A stretch of 64,000 nucleotides of DNA from positions 868,001-932,000 of the forward strand of contig CP060754.1 of assembly GCA_023205875.1 (NCBI GenBank), in the 5' to 3' direction. The first letter of the stretch is position 1, and each line of letters opens with the position of its first letter. The position numbers were made by a program, and so were the translations under genes. Below are positions 48,201 to 55,228 of this stretch, in pieces. The stretch comes from Chloropicon primus (Eukaryota > Chlorophyta > Chloropicophyceae > Chloropicales > Chloropicaceae). Under the pieces are notes generated by a model. It was given only the letters and a program-made list of their open reading frames with translations, was not told where the DNA came from and made no database searches.

Positions 48201-48731
48201 AGACTCGTAGGCCCTTGCGACCTCCTCCGTGTATATCGGAAGCTGCTTGAAGGGGTTGACAGCAACGAGCACGTTTCCGGCTCTCGTATAGATCTCGTCC
48301 CTCTCGTAACGAAGTCTGACATTGTGCAGCACTGATGGCTCGTTCAGGTACGTCAGGTTCGTGAGGTCCGACGTTCCCTCCAAGAAGCTGGGATTGCACG
48401 TATGCACAAAGCTCCTCGGCACCGTGAGCTCCCCGCCTCCGGAGTCCCTCAACCTGCAGTCGTCCGCCCCGGACTTGCTCACAAACGCGTACTGCTTCCA
48501 GTCGTCCGCCCCCTCCTCCCTGTACCACACGAGAGCATCCTTGTGCAAGTCCTCCTCGTAGTAGTTGACCTTGGCCGCGTCGCTCACTTCTTGCCCCTTT
48601 GCCCCTCTCTCTTTCTTCGACTTTTGGTTTGCACCTCGTCTCTTGCTCGTCTTCTTGCCTTTAAGCATCGTCGTATTATCGATCACCTTTACATTCTCAA
48701 TAGCAGCTAGAACTTGTGCACCATCACTCAT
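45237..48731 (-). CDS. Class VIII myosin heavy chain
   Basis: 1164 residues, intronless. The N-terminus is Lys-rich. The motor at about 115-800 has the P-loop GESGSGKTEN (210-219), switch I NNNSSRFGK, switch II DIYGFE and SH1-region QLKCCGVFEVVQMARSGYP. Three to four IQ motifs follow (TIQAWFRALVCRRKF, IRTQACARGYVARRAF, SRIQANVRAHLGRKK), then a coiled coil. There is no DIL domain, so it is not class XI. The tail VSREFNRNASVFDDDADFIEEV and LKLRFEDWKDRYKKKL matches plant class VIII tails, ending in a basic stretch (KILGFKRRA). Class VIII myosins work at the plasma membrane, plasmodesmata and division plane in plants. A 29-residue coiled-coil unit is duplicated in tandem. Confidence 0.93.
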   Translation of the reverse strand: MSDGAQVLAAIENVKVIDNTTMLKGKKTSKRRGANQKSKKERGAKGQEVSDAAKVNYYEEDLHKDALVWYREEGADDWKQYAFVSKSGADDCRLRDSGGGELTVPRSFVHTCNPSFLEGTSDLTNLTYLNEPSVLHNVRLRYERDEIYTRAGNVLVAVNPFKQLPIYTEEVARAYESGPSDQGPHIFEIAQRSYGELFETGKSQSVVISGESGSGKTENTKFVLRQLTQKSKRSTGKGVDKAILQTNPILEAFGNAKTLRNNNSSRFGKLINIYFDSPSQISGANIYTYLLEKSRVVSVQKEERSYHVFYQLCKGCSEEDRRKYRLGRAEDYAYLNQSECFHISGTDDGKEFEDLKAAFQTFGLGVGMQDRIFKLLSGILHLGNVQFFEEETEGGQEARIAGPEPLAAAAELFGVDKSSLEKVLTGRVIRVGKEQMVKAMDVNQALNARDALAKHVYSALFEWLVKSMNAFIGKKKVEGRSYRDINLLDIYGFECFKVNSFEQLCINYANERLQQLFNRHLIELEQREYKKENLVWEHIPYSGNDHCLELLEGKKSGFIGIIADEINIPQASDSTLALKLKDQLACHSCFHNNAREPLRFSIAHYPGLVEYDVSQFLEKNKDTLSPDLVNLVSSNKDSLLWTLTQSSDRVRDLHVQNKSGRRQSTSVRQLSVAATFKGQLTSLIESLSETNVHYVRCIKPNSKQVSANFNSDLVLHQLKCCGVFEVVQMARSGYPTKFSYEDFSERYNFLVGSGGGAVGSTMDCKEVCKVILKQFNIDPSQYQFGSTRLFLRAGALGKVEELQKLYLRCTVTIQAWFRALVCRRKFIEFRSNVIRTQACARGYVARRAFKVLLRENRAASRIQANVRAHLGRKKHCRMVELRRLEIERKDREMELEKMQSLERTTREKVVNEVVTTQGRETRPLQAQEKMVDHPPAISESQTVLEMQAEVNRLREENRSLQAALPSPESQAVLEMQAEVNRLREENRNLQAALQQERELKLDFSEQLIVTEASYAQEFKAMKQTISTIREYLTESAGESMLQKCMQMQDMIDDELQNNNDLSTRQQAHVDKVSREFNRNASVFDDDADFIEEVVAGHTEVENMDCVYELKNLKLRFEDWKDRYKKKLAYLNRCLAKNADPKPEKLNGDTKKKGISKILGFKRRA
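45761..45919 (-). repeat. 87-bp tandem duplication within the myosin coiled coil
   Basis: Two near-identical copies with an 87-bp (29-codon) period, each encoding VLEMQAEVNRLREENR followed by (S/N)LQAAL. Differences are few and mostly silent or conservative, so the duplication looks recent. It keeps the reading frame and is one residue off a whole number of heptads (28). Confidence 0.9.
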
Positions 48732-48796
48732 GCTTGGCCTTCAAGTCCTGTCTCTCTGCCCCAACCTCAATAAATCATAAAGGTACGACCTCTACC

Positions 48797-48838
<42 letters not shown>

Positions 48839-49328
48839 GCTGTTCCCCCGATTTGAAACAAGGTGACCGTTTGACGAGATCCAACGAACTTTAGCTTTAA
48901 CTTTTAGGAAAGGACGCCAGTTCCAAATTCGTGGATGGTGAGGAGGAGGGTGGATGCATATGCACGCTGCAGGTGATTTCGGATCACCATTTTCACCCGA
49001 TCCCCCTCCCAAGGTCTGATCTTGGCGGGTCCCACCTCGAGTCTGCCACCTCCCCTCTCCCCTCTCCTCCGTTCCGCCCAAGGAAGGAAGGGGGACAAAG
49101 GAGGTCCGATCTTGGGTGGATGGAAGATGCTGATGCCCGGTGCTCGTGCATACCTCCTCCCAAGATCCGATCTTGGAAACACTTTAAAGCTTGGTCCCAC
49201 CTCAATGTCCCGCTCCCTCCCAAGCCAAGGTCTCTTGAGGACATTGATGGATGGCCTGAGATTGGTACCAGTCAAGGACGGGGACAGGGCCAGGAGGATG
49301 AGGGAGGGAAGAGGGCGCTGAGGGGGAG
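48732..49328. promoter_or_regulatory. Divergent intergenic region with CT repeat and repeated palindromes
   Basis: 597 bp between the myosin start and the Asp-rich membrane protein. Contains (CT)n at about 48802-48838 and a set of related motifs: CCAAGGTCTGATCTTGG at 49009-49025, AGGTCCGATCTTGG at 49103-49116, the perfect palindrome CCAAGATCCGATCTTGG at 49160-49176, and a partial CCAAGGTCTCTTG near 49222. Copies are accompanied by GTCCCACCTC blocks, so the region looks like a degenerate tandem duplication. No gene supported. Confidence 0.6.
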
Positions 49329-49794
49329 ATGGGGAAAGGGTCTGTGAAGCGGAGGCTGTTCAGGGGAGGGGGACGATCCGTGGGCTCCTGTGTGGGTCGG
49401 ATACTCCTTGCCTTTGTCGTGGTGGCCGGTGTTTTTTCTCTCTCTACCTTGAACAGACTGCAAGCTCTCGATGGGACGCTGGACGGAGGAAGCACGGGCG
49501 GGCAGCCAAGCGGGTTAAGGTCGATTCACGAGTCCAACGCCTTCTCGGATGAGCTCGAGGGGTTGAGAAGCGAGGGGCGAGGGGCGGGCAACGCGGCGGA
49601 GTCGCTCGGCATCGGCGGAGGGACCCTGGCGAGGGACAGGTCGCCTGCAAGGCCTTCCGAGCTGTCGCTGGGGGGTTCCTTCCACGACCGAAGCGGTGAC
49701 GCCGTCGAGCTGATCGCGGGTGAAACTCACGAGAAGATGGAGTCGGGCCAGGACGATGACGATGTCGCGGGGGACAGGGAGGCCATCGCCATCA

Positions 49795-49825
<31 letters not shown>

Positions 49826-50519
49826 CGATGATGGTGATGGTGACGGCCAGAGCGAGGTCAAAGGAGTTGGCGGTGCCGCGAGCCCAGGTGGAAGCGAGGA
49901 GGGGGGCTGGGTTGACGAGGCGGGGGAGGGCCAAGATCCAGTGGAGGAGGTCTTCGCCGAGGAACGCACTGGGGCGGCGGCTAGTGGCGAGAAAGCGACT
50001 GCTGCGGAGCCACAAGAAGTCTTGGATAAGGCAACGGGACTCAGCCACTCCTTTCTGGAGGAGCTCGAGTCGATTGGCAGCATCGAGGAATATTTGAAAG
50101 ACACAAAGGTGGATTACGAAAAAGTCCAAAACAGTGGAGCGAAGAACCACAAAATCGAGCAGGCCTTCTCCATGGCGCACTGGAAGGAGTGGCAAAAGAC
50201 GGAGAAGGGCGTGAACGAGTACTACAAGCTCAACGTGCTCTTCGACGACAGCTCGTACGACGAGAAAGAGACCTGGAAGGAGACCAAGATTCGGATCCCG
50301 CCCCCGAGGCAATCCACTCCGAGGTCCAGGAGGCGGAGGAGGGATCCCGCTTCCCCCCGCAGCCGCTCCTCCGCCACCCCCGTCGTCGACGGGGAGCACA
50401 AAATGCTTCCCGCGACGCTGCCCTGCGACGAGAAAGTCCTGCGAGGCCTGTCCAAGAGGGAGCGGGCAAAGACCGGCTGCTTCAAGACCACGAGACGGCG
50501 AGGGGGGACCACGGCCTAA
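49329..50519 (+). CDS. Unknown type II membrane protein with acidic, Asp-rich stem
   Basis: 396 residues, no intron evident. A basic cytosolic start (KRRLFRGGGR) is followed by one signal-anchor segment at about 20-40 (VGRILLAFVVVAGVFSLST). A long low-complexity stem follows with a poly-Asp run encoded by (GAC)n/(GAT)n (about 49795-49845) and many Glu/Gly/Ala. From about residue 240 the sequence becomes more ordered (HSFLEELESIGSIEEYLKDTK, AFSMAHWKEWQKTEKGVNEYY), then a Pro/Arg/Ser-rich end with paired Cys (LPCDEKVLRGL, TGCFKTT). It has the layout of a Golgi-resident protein, but I see no glycosyltransferase motif. Function unknown; the coding call rests on frame length and ordered segments. 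Confidence 0.55.
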
Positions 50520-50809
50520 ACTCCTGCCTTCAATGCAGGAGCAGGCACTTTGTACTTTGTAACATACACATTACCTATCAATCATCAGCCCCTCCCCGTC
50601 CCGTTCGAGGCGTACCTCGCGATCTCCTCCAGGTACCTCCTCCCCCTCCTCCCCTCTCCCCCTCTCCTCTCCCCCTCCTCCCTCCTCCCTCCTCCTCCCC
50701 CCATAATGAAGGGAGAAAAAATTGCAGGATCAATTCGTCGATCCCAGCCGCCGCGGCAGCAGAGTGAGAGAGAGAGAGAGAGAGGCAGAGAAGGAGTGGC
50801 GTGTGCACG

Positions 50810-52498
50810 ATGCCGAAGAAGAGCAAGAAGTCCAAGTCGAAGCGCGTGCCCCTTCGCAGGAAGCACAAGATCCTGAAGAAGGTGGCGGAGCATGCGAAAA
50901 AGAAAAAGAAGGAGATGAGAAAGGACAAGCTTGCTGGGAAAGTGCAGAAGAAGACCAAGGACCCCGGCATCCCGAACAACTATCCCTTCAAGGCGGAGCT
51001 GATGCGAGAGATGGAGTTCAACAGGGAGAGGGACAGGCTGAAGAAGGAGAGGAGGAAGATGGAGAACAAGTTGAGGAGGGAGGAGGACCTGCAACGCATG
51101 CAGGAGACGGCCGAGACGAGGTCCAAGGCCTTCGAGGAGGACTACCGCGCGAGCGCGGCGGCTGAGGCTTCCGGGAAGCTTTCCAACGGAGACACGGACA
51201 ACACGAAGGGTTTCTATCGCGCCTTCAACAAGGTCGTCGAGTTCGCTGACGTTCTGATTCAGGTCCTGGACGCCAGGGACCCCCTCGGTTGCAGATGCGT
51301 GGACGTGGAGAGGCTCCTGGCCAGGAAGCACCCCAACAAGAAGATGGTGCTCCTGCTGAACAAGGCCGACCTGGTCCCGCGCGAAGTTCTGCAGAAGTGG
51401 CTGAGGTACCTCCGGTCGGAGCACCCGACCTTGGCCTTCAAGTGCTCCACCCAGAAGCAAGCCAGAAACCTGTCGCAGAAGAGCAGCAACTTTGGAAACA
51501 AGGGCTCCGGCGAGAGGTTCAGCATGGGAACGGAGAGCATCGGGGCTGGGTCCCTCCTGCAGTTGCTGAAGAACTACGCGAGAAACCAGAATCTCAAGAC
51601 GGCTGTGACCGTCGGCGTCATCGGGCTGCCCAACGTGGGAAAGAGTTCCCTCATCAACAGTCTGCTTCGCTCCAAGGCGGTCGCCGTGGGCTCCACGCCT
51701 GGAGTGACCACGAACATCCAGGAAGTGAACCTGGACAAGCACGTGAAGCTCTTGGATTGCCCGGGTATCGTCTTTTCCTCCAGGACCGGCGAGGTCAGGA
51801 ACGCTCTCCTGAACGCGGTGAAGATAGAGAGGCTGGAGGACCCGAGGGAGGCCGTGTACGAGATCGTCGGGAGGGTGCCGAAGGCCCAGCTCATGAAGGC
51901 CTTGAAGATACCGGCCTTCAGCAGCCCGGACCACTTCCTGGAGATCATCGCGCAGATGAGGGGAAAGCTGCTGAAGGGAGGAATCAGCGACACCAAGGCT
52001 GCCGCGAAGCTCATCCTTCAGGACTGGAACGTGGGCAAGATTCCCTTCTTTACCTCCCCGCCGGAGAGGGCAGGGAAGGAGCACGAGGCGGTGCAGGTCG
52101 TCAACAGCTGGGGCAGTGACTTCAACGTAGACAGCATCTACAAGGACGAGGAGCTCTCGCTCATCGCACAGCTCGAGTCGATGGGAACGACCTCCTCCAC
52201 GTGGGTGGAGGCCAAGGCGAGCCCGGCCGCCACCGCCCTCCCGGCAGCCGAGGTTGCGGGCGCGGCCGAGGACGACAGCGAGTCCGGCAGCAGCGAGGGC
52301 GAGGATATGGACGAGGACGACGGCGCCCAAGACGGCTCGACCGGTCTGCACAAGCAGAACAAGATTTTGTACTCTCACGAAGGTCAGTACAACCCCAAGC
52401 TCGCCAAGTCCCTCAAGAAGAAGAAGAAGAAGGCGAAGAAGATGATGATGGAGACGGACGACTACGACTTCGAGGAGGACTGGGGCATGGACAGCTGA
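50810..52498 (+). CDS. Nucleostemin-family nucleolar GTPase (GNL3/NUG1/NSN1)
   Basis: 562 residues from the ATG at 50810 (MPKKSKKSKSKRVPLRRKHK). The Lys/Arg-rich N-terminal domain carries nucleolar localisation signals and a coiled coil (EFNRERDRLKKERRKMENKL). The GTPase is circularly permuted, with G4 (LLLNKADLVP, about 183) before G1 (GVIGLPNVGKSSLINSL, about 272), then G2 (TPGVTTN) and G3 (LLDCPGIVF). The C-terminal acidic region and Lys-rich end (KKKKKAKKMM) fit the family. Needed for nuclear export and maturation of pre-60S particles. An AATAAA follows the stop. A (GA)n run sits in the leader at about 50763-50783. Confidence 0.9.
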   Translation: MPKKSKKSKSKRVPLRRKHKILKKVAEHAKKKKKEMRKDKLAGKVQKKTKDPGIPNNYPFKAELMREMEFNRERDRLKKERRKMENKLRREEDLQRMQETAETRSKAFEEDYRASAAAEASGKLSNGDTDNTKGFYRAFNKVVEFADVLIQVLDARDPLGCRCVDVERLLARKHPNKKMVLLLNKADLVPREVLQKWLRYLRSEHPTLAFKCSTQKQARNLSQKSSNFGNKGSGERFSMGTESIGAGSLLQLLKNYARNQNLKTAVTVGVIGLPNVGKSSLINSLLRSKAVAVGSTPGVTTNIQEVNLDKHVKLLDCPGIVFSSRTGEVRNALLNAVKIERLEDPREAVYEIVGRVPKAQLMKALKIPAFSSPDHFLEIIAQMRGKLLKGGISDTKAAAKLILQDWNVGKIPFFTSPPERAGKEHEAVQVVNSWGSDFNVDSIYKDEELSLIAQLESMGTTSSTWVEAKASPAATALPAAEVAGAAEDDSESGSSEGEDMDEDDGAQDGSTGLHKQNKILYSHEGQYNPKLAKSLKKKKKKAKKMMMETDDYDFEEDWGMDS

Positions 52499-52538
52499 AG
52501 TGGTGATCGGCAGACGAGCGAGTTCCGAAGGAAAAAAG

Positions 52539-52544
52539 AATAAA
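52539..52544 (+). terminator. Polyadenylation signal AATAAA for the nucleolar GTPase gene
   Basis: AATAAA 40 bp after the GTPase stop, upstream of the convergent AGTRAP-like stop at 52605. Confidence 0.55.
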
Positions 52545-52604
52545 GTCTACTTGTGAAACAAAGTAAAACGATATTATTATGTCTTTGACGCCTCGTGGTC
52601 GTTC

Positions 52605-53195
52605 TTACTGGAGTCCGCCCTGGTACCCCTGCTGCTGGTAGGCTGGGATCGTCGCGGAGTCCGAGGCGCCCGCGGGGTGAACGACCTTCGGCATTCCTCC
52701 GCCCATGCCTCCGATGCCTCCCATGCCTCCGCCCATGCCTCCCATTCCAGGGTTCTCGACTTGGTACGCTCCGGAGCCACTCTCAGCGGAAACGGGCTGC
52801 TTTCCTCCAAAGTCCTGGTAGTTGTCCGGCGCGGACTCCCATTCCTTGCTAAGCTGGTAGCCGAACCAGATGGCGAGCAGCTTACCCACAATCTTCATGA
52901 TGACCAAAAAGATGAGGAAGTTCCCGGTCGAGTTGGAGAACTTGCCCGAGTAAATTGACATACGAATGATGTCCACGACGATGGACACGGGCTGCAGGAC
53001 CAAGTACAAGTTCAGGGGCTCTATTTGGTTGTTGAGGACCGCGAGGTACCCCAGAACCGCGATGAATGCGCTCACGTCCGGCTCGAACATCGAGCAAACG
53101 AGACTCACGCCCATGTGAAAGAATATGAAAACTTTGAGCTTCGCGAGGGGCGGGTCGTGAAAGAACCCCTGCACCGCGACTTGTGCCATGTCCAT
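52605..53195 (-). CDS. AGTRAP-like four-span membrane protein
   Basis: 196 residues from the ATG at 53195 (MDMAQVAVQGFFHDPP); the longer frame to 53357 encodes only repeated His-Leu from a (GAAGAT)n leader. Four hydrophobic segments: KLKVFIFFHMGVSLVCSMF, AFIAVLGYLAVLNN, LYLVLQPVSIVVDIIRMSIY and NFLIFLVIMKIVGKLLAIWF. The order LKV...H, then an internal N/D-Q-I-E-P turn, DII-R-SIY and a final KxxxxLxxxFxY helix matches angiotensin II type-1 receptor-associated protein (AGTRAP) and its plant or protist relatives. The C-terminal tail is Gly/Met-rich ([11 protein letters not shown]) and ends with Tyr/Gln repeats. Endomembrane trafficking role in animals; unknown here. Confidence 0.6.
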   Translation of the reverse strand: MDMAQVAVQGFFHDPPLAKLKVFIFFHMGVSLVCSMFEPDVSAFIAVLGYLAVLNNQIEPLNLYLVLQPVSIVVDIIRMSIYSGKFSNSTGNFLIFLVIMKIVGKLLAIWFGYQLSKEWESAPDNYQDFGGKQPVSAESGSGAYQVENPGMGGMGGGMGGIGGMGGGMPKVVHPAGASDSATIPAYQQQGYQGGLQ

Positions 53196-53500
53196 GGTCG
53201 TTTGATTGAAGGTGAGATGAAGATGAAGATGAAGATGAACCAAAACCCTTTTCCTGTCCCCGAACCCACAAGAACAAGTCCGCCTGTTGTTGCTTGTTGC
53301 TTGTTGCTTGCTTGTTGTGTTGACAAACCTCTCCCTTCTGTCCCGTTTCTTGGACACCCACCCTAATTCTCATTCTTCCAAATCTAAATATCCAGGAGGG
53401 GAAAAGGAAGAGGAAGAGAAGAGAAGGGAAGAGAGACGGCCGGGTGGGACTCGAGAGGCTTTGCTTTTTGGAAGACGACACGAGACGTAAGACAGGAGAC
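53196..53500. promoter_or_regulatory. Divergent upstream region, AGTRAP-like / SDHC, with simple repeats
   Basis: 305 bp. Contains (GAAGAT)n at about 53215-53240 and TTGCTTG repeats at about 53286-53320. No gene seen. Confidence 0.5.
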
Positions 53501-54405
53501 ATGTTGCTGAGGAGTGCGGTTGGTATGGTGCGACAGGGGAGGGTCGAGAAGGCGGTGGAGTCCCTCGCCCTCAACAGGATTGGGGCCTTCGGAATGGCGG
53601 AGGTGCAAACGAGGTAAGGCTGCTGGGTGGGGCTTTTTTTTGGGGGGGGTTCAAAAGTGCACCGCCACGTTGATTGCGTCGCTCGCGCGCCGCGAGAGGG
53701 TTGCCTCGTTTGAATTCGTCTCGCTCTCCTCTTGCTGACTCGCAGCGGTTTCGCTCCTCGCACAGGAACATCGGAAGCTGGATTCCTGAGTTCTGGGGCA
53801 AGAAGTCCAAGTACACGGAAGGGACGGAGTTTTTGGGGACCCCTGAGAACCACTTGGAGGTGAGTGTGGGGAGAGGAGCGCGCCGCGGGCGTATCTAATC
53901 GATCCTCGTCTTCGAATTTCTTTCTCGGTGTTTCGACTAACGCACAGCATCCGCGCCCTCTGTCTCTCTGTCTCACGTCACGACTTGAATGGAGCAGCTC
54001 ATCAAGAAGCGCCCAATTTCTCCGGACGTCTTCAGCATCGACTCGGTGGGAATGCACTACAAGATGCCCGTCGCCGCGCTTTCCTCGATCACGAACCGAG
54101 TGACTGGGGTGGTCATGACCGGAGGCATGGCCGGACTCGCGGCCGTTTCCTTGGGAGGGGACGTCATCGGAACTATCGAGGCGGCAAAGGCGGCCTTTCC
54201 TTACCTGGTCCCCCCCGTGAAGCTCGCGATCACGTTTCCCATCGTCTTCCACTACATGGCTGGGGTCAGGCACCTCGTTTGGGACCACTACCCCATCGGA
54301 AACCAGACCAAAAAGAGCTTGCTGGACAAGGAGGAGGTCGAGAAGTCCTCCAACGCTCTCTTTGCGGCAGCCATAGTCGCGAGCGGCCTCGTCGCTGCGC
54401 TGTGA
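53501..54405 (+). CDS. SDHC: Succinate dehydrogenase cytochrome b subunit SDHC (3 exons)
   Basis: Exons 53501-53613, 53766-53859 and 53998-54405 give 204 residues. Exon 1 encodes a mitochondrial presequence (MLLRSAVGMVRQGRVEKAV). Exon 2 gives RNIGSWIPEFWGKKSKY. Exon 3 holds the membrane anchor: KKRPISPDVFSI, SSITNRVTGVVMTGG (quinone-site Ser/Arg), three hydrophobic helices, and FHYMAGVRHLVWDHYPIG with the haem-ligand His region of the family. The exon 3 acceptor is a GAGCAG (NAGNAG) site, so a one-Gln variant is possible. Anchors complex II in the inner membrane and binds ubiquinone. The SDHD gene lies tail to tail 85 bp away. Confidence 0.88.
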
Positions 54406-54490
54406 AGGCGGTCCAAAGCTCGAAAGTGACGGCTCATCGTCCTTTTTTTTTGTATACATTAACGTTTATCTCATCGAATATTTAATCGAG

Positions 54491-55021
54491 TCACTTCTTG
54501 TCCTTGCTGGCAGCCGAGTTGCACCAGAGTTGCTTGACGCAGCTCGTCAGCCCCGGTCCCCTGAGGTTGAGGTGGAGCAGGCCCATGACGGTCAGAGCGG
54601 TCACGCCCGCCATTCCCCCCCTGGCGATTCCCCTCATTCCAGGAGGAACGTAGTCGCTGAAGACCATGTTCATCGTGATGTGGCTGTGGAGCGGAAGGGC
54701 CACGCCGAGCGCCAAGTCCACGGGGAACAGGTACCCGCTATCCTTTGGCAAAAACGCGGCCGCCGGCGTCAGTGCCGCCAAGGCCACGTTCCCCATGTGG
54801 TGCACCTTCATCGACCCCGGCGCGGAGTCCGCTGCAGTGGGTTCCCAAACAAACAGAACAAGAAAAAAAGAAGAAGAAAAAAGTGTGTGTCTCGTCAGTC
54901 CCCCCCCCACCTCTGGAAACCCAATGAAGAAACCACAAACAAAAAGAATTTCGCGCAAGAGCGAGCACACTTCACGCGCCTCCTCCCCCCGTCACTCACC
55001 CGCTCTCAGTAGCCAACTCAT
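54491..55021 (-). CDS. SDHD: Succinate dehydrogenase membrane anchor SDHD (2 exons)
   Basis: Exons 55021-55000 (22 nt) and 54831-54491 (phase 1; GTGAGT donor, CACTGCAG acceptor) give 120 residues. Exon 1 encodes only MSWLLRA. The remainder has HHMGNVALAALTPAAAFLP, the haem-ligand motif ALPLHSHITMNMVFSDYVP (compare LHxHxGxxxxxxDYV in CybS) and a third hydrophobic helix (MAGVTALTVMGLLHLNL). The pairing with SDHC next door strengthens the call. Without the tiny first exon the frame would run into non-conserved Phe-rich sequence. Presequence cleavage is unclear because the protein is short. Confidence 0.82.
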
Positions 55022-55029
55022 CTCCCCCT

Positions 55030-55031
<2 letters not shown>

Positions 55032-55064
<33 letters not shown>
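55032..55064. repeat. (CT)n simple repeat
   Basis: CT run in the 207-bp divergent spacer between SDHD and the EDC4-like gene; it reads as (GA)n in the SDHD leader. Confidence 0.9.
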
Positions 55065-55068
<4 letters not shown>

Positions 55069-55228
55069 GCTGCCTTGTCTTCTCTTCCTCCCTTGCCCTC
55101 CAAAAGTCGACAAGCCCCGTCCTTTGAAATATCTCTATATCTCCCTCTCCTCGCTCTGCTTTCTTCTTCTTGCTTGCTTGCTTGTCGGCGTGGAGAGGAG
55201 AGGAGTTTCGGAGAGGACGAGTGAGGGT

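Noticed and set aside
48836-49275. Several overlapping frames of 80-140 codons in the myosin/Asp-rich-protein spacer
   Set aside because: Their repeated sequence comes from the palindromic motifs; no frame is favoured and none resembles a protein.
53501-55021. SDHC/SDHD as a surviving bacterial operon
   Set aside because: The genes converge on opposite strands and each has spliceosomal introns.
55124-55228. Signal-peptide-like leader (KYLYISLSSLCFLLLACLL) before the EDC4-like protein
   Set aside because: There is no ATG; the frame would need a TTG start. A decapping scaffold should be cytosolic, and the pyrimidine-rich leader encodes hydrophobic residues by composition.
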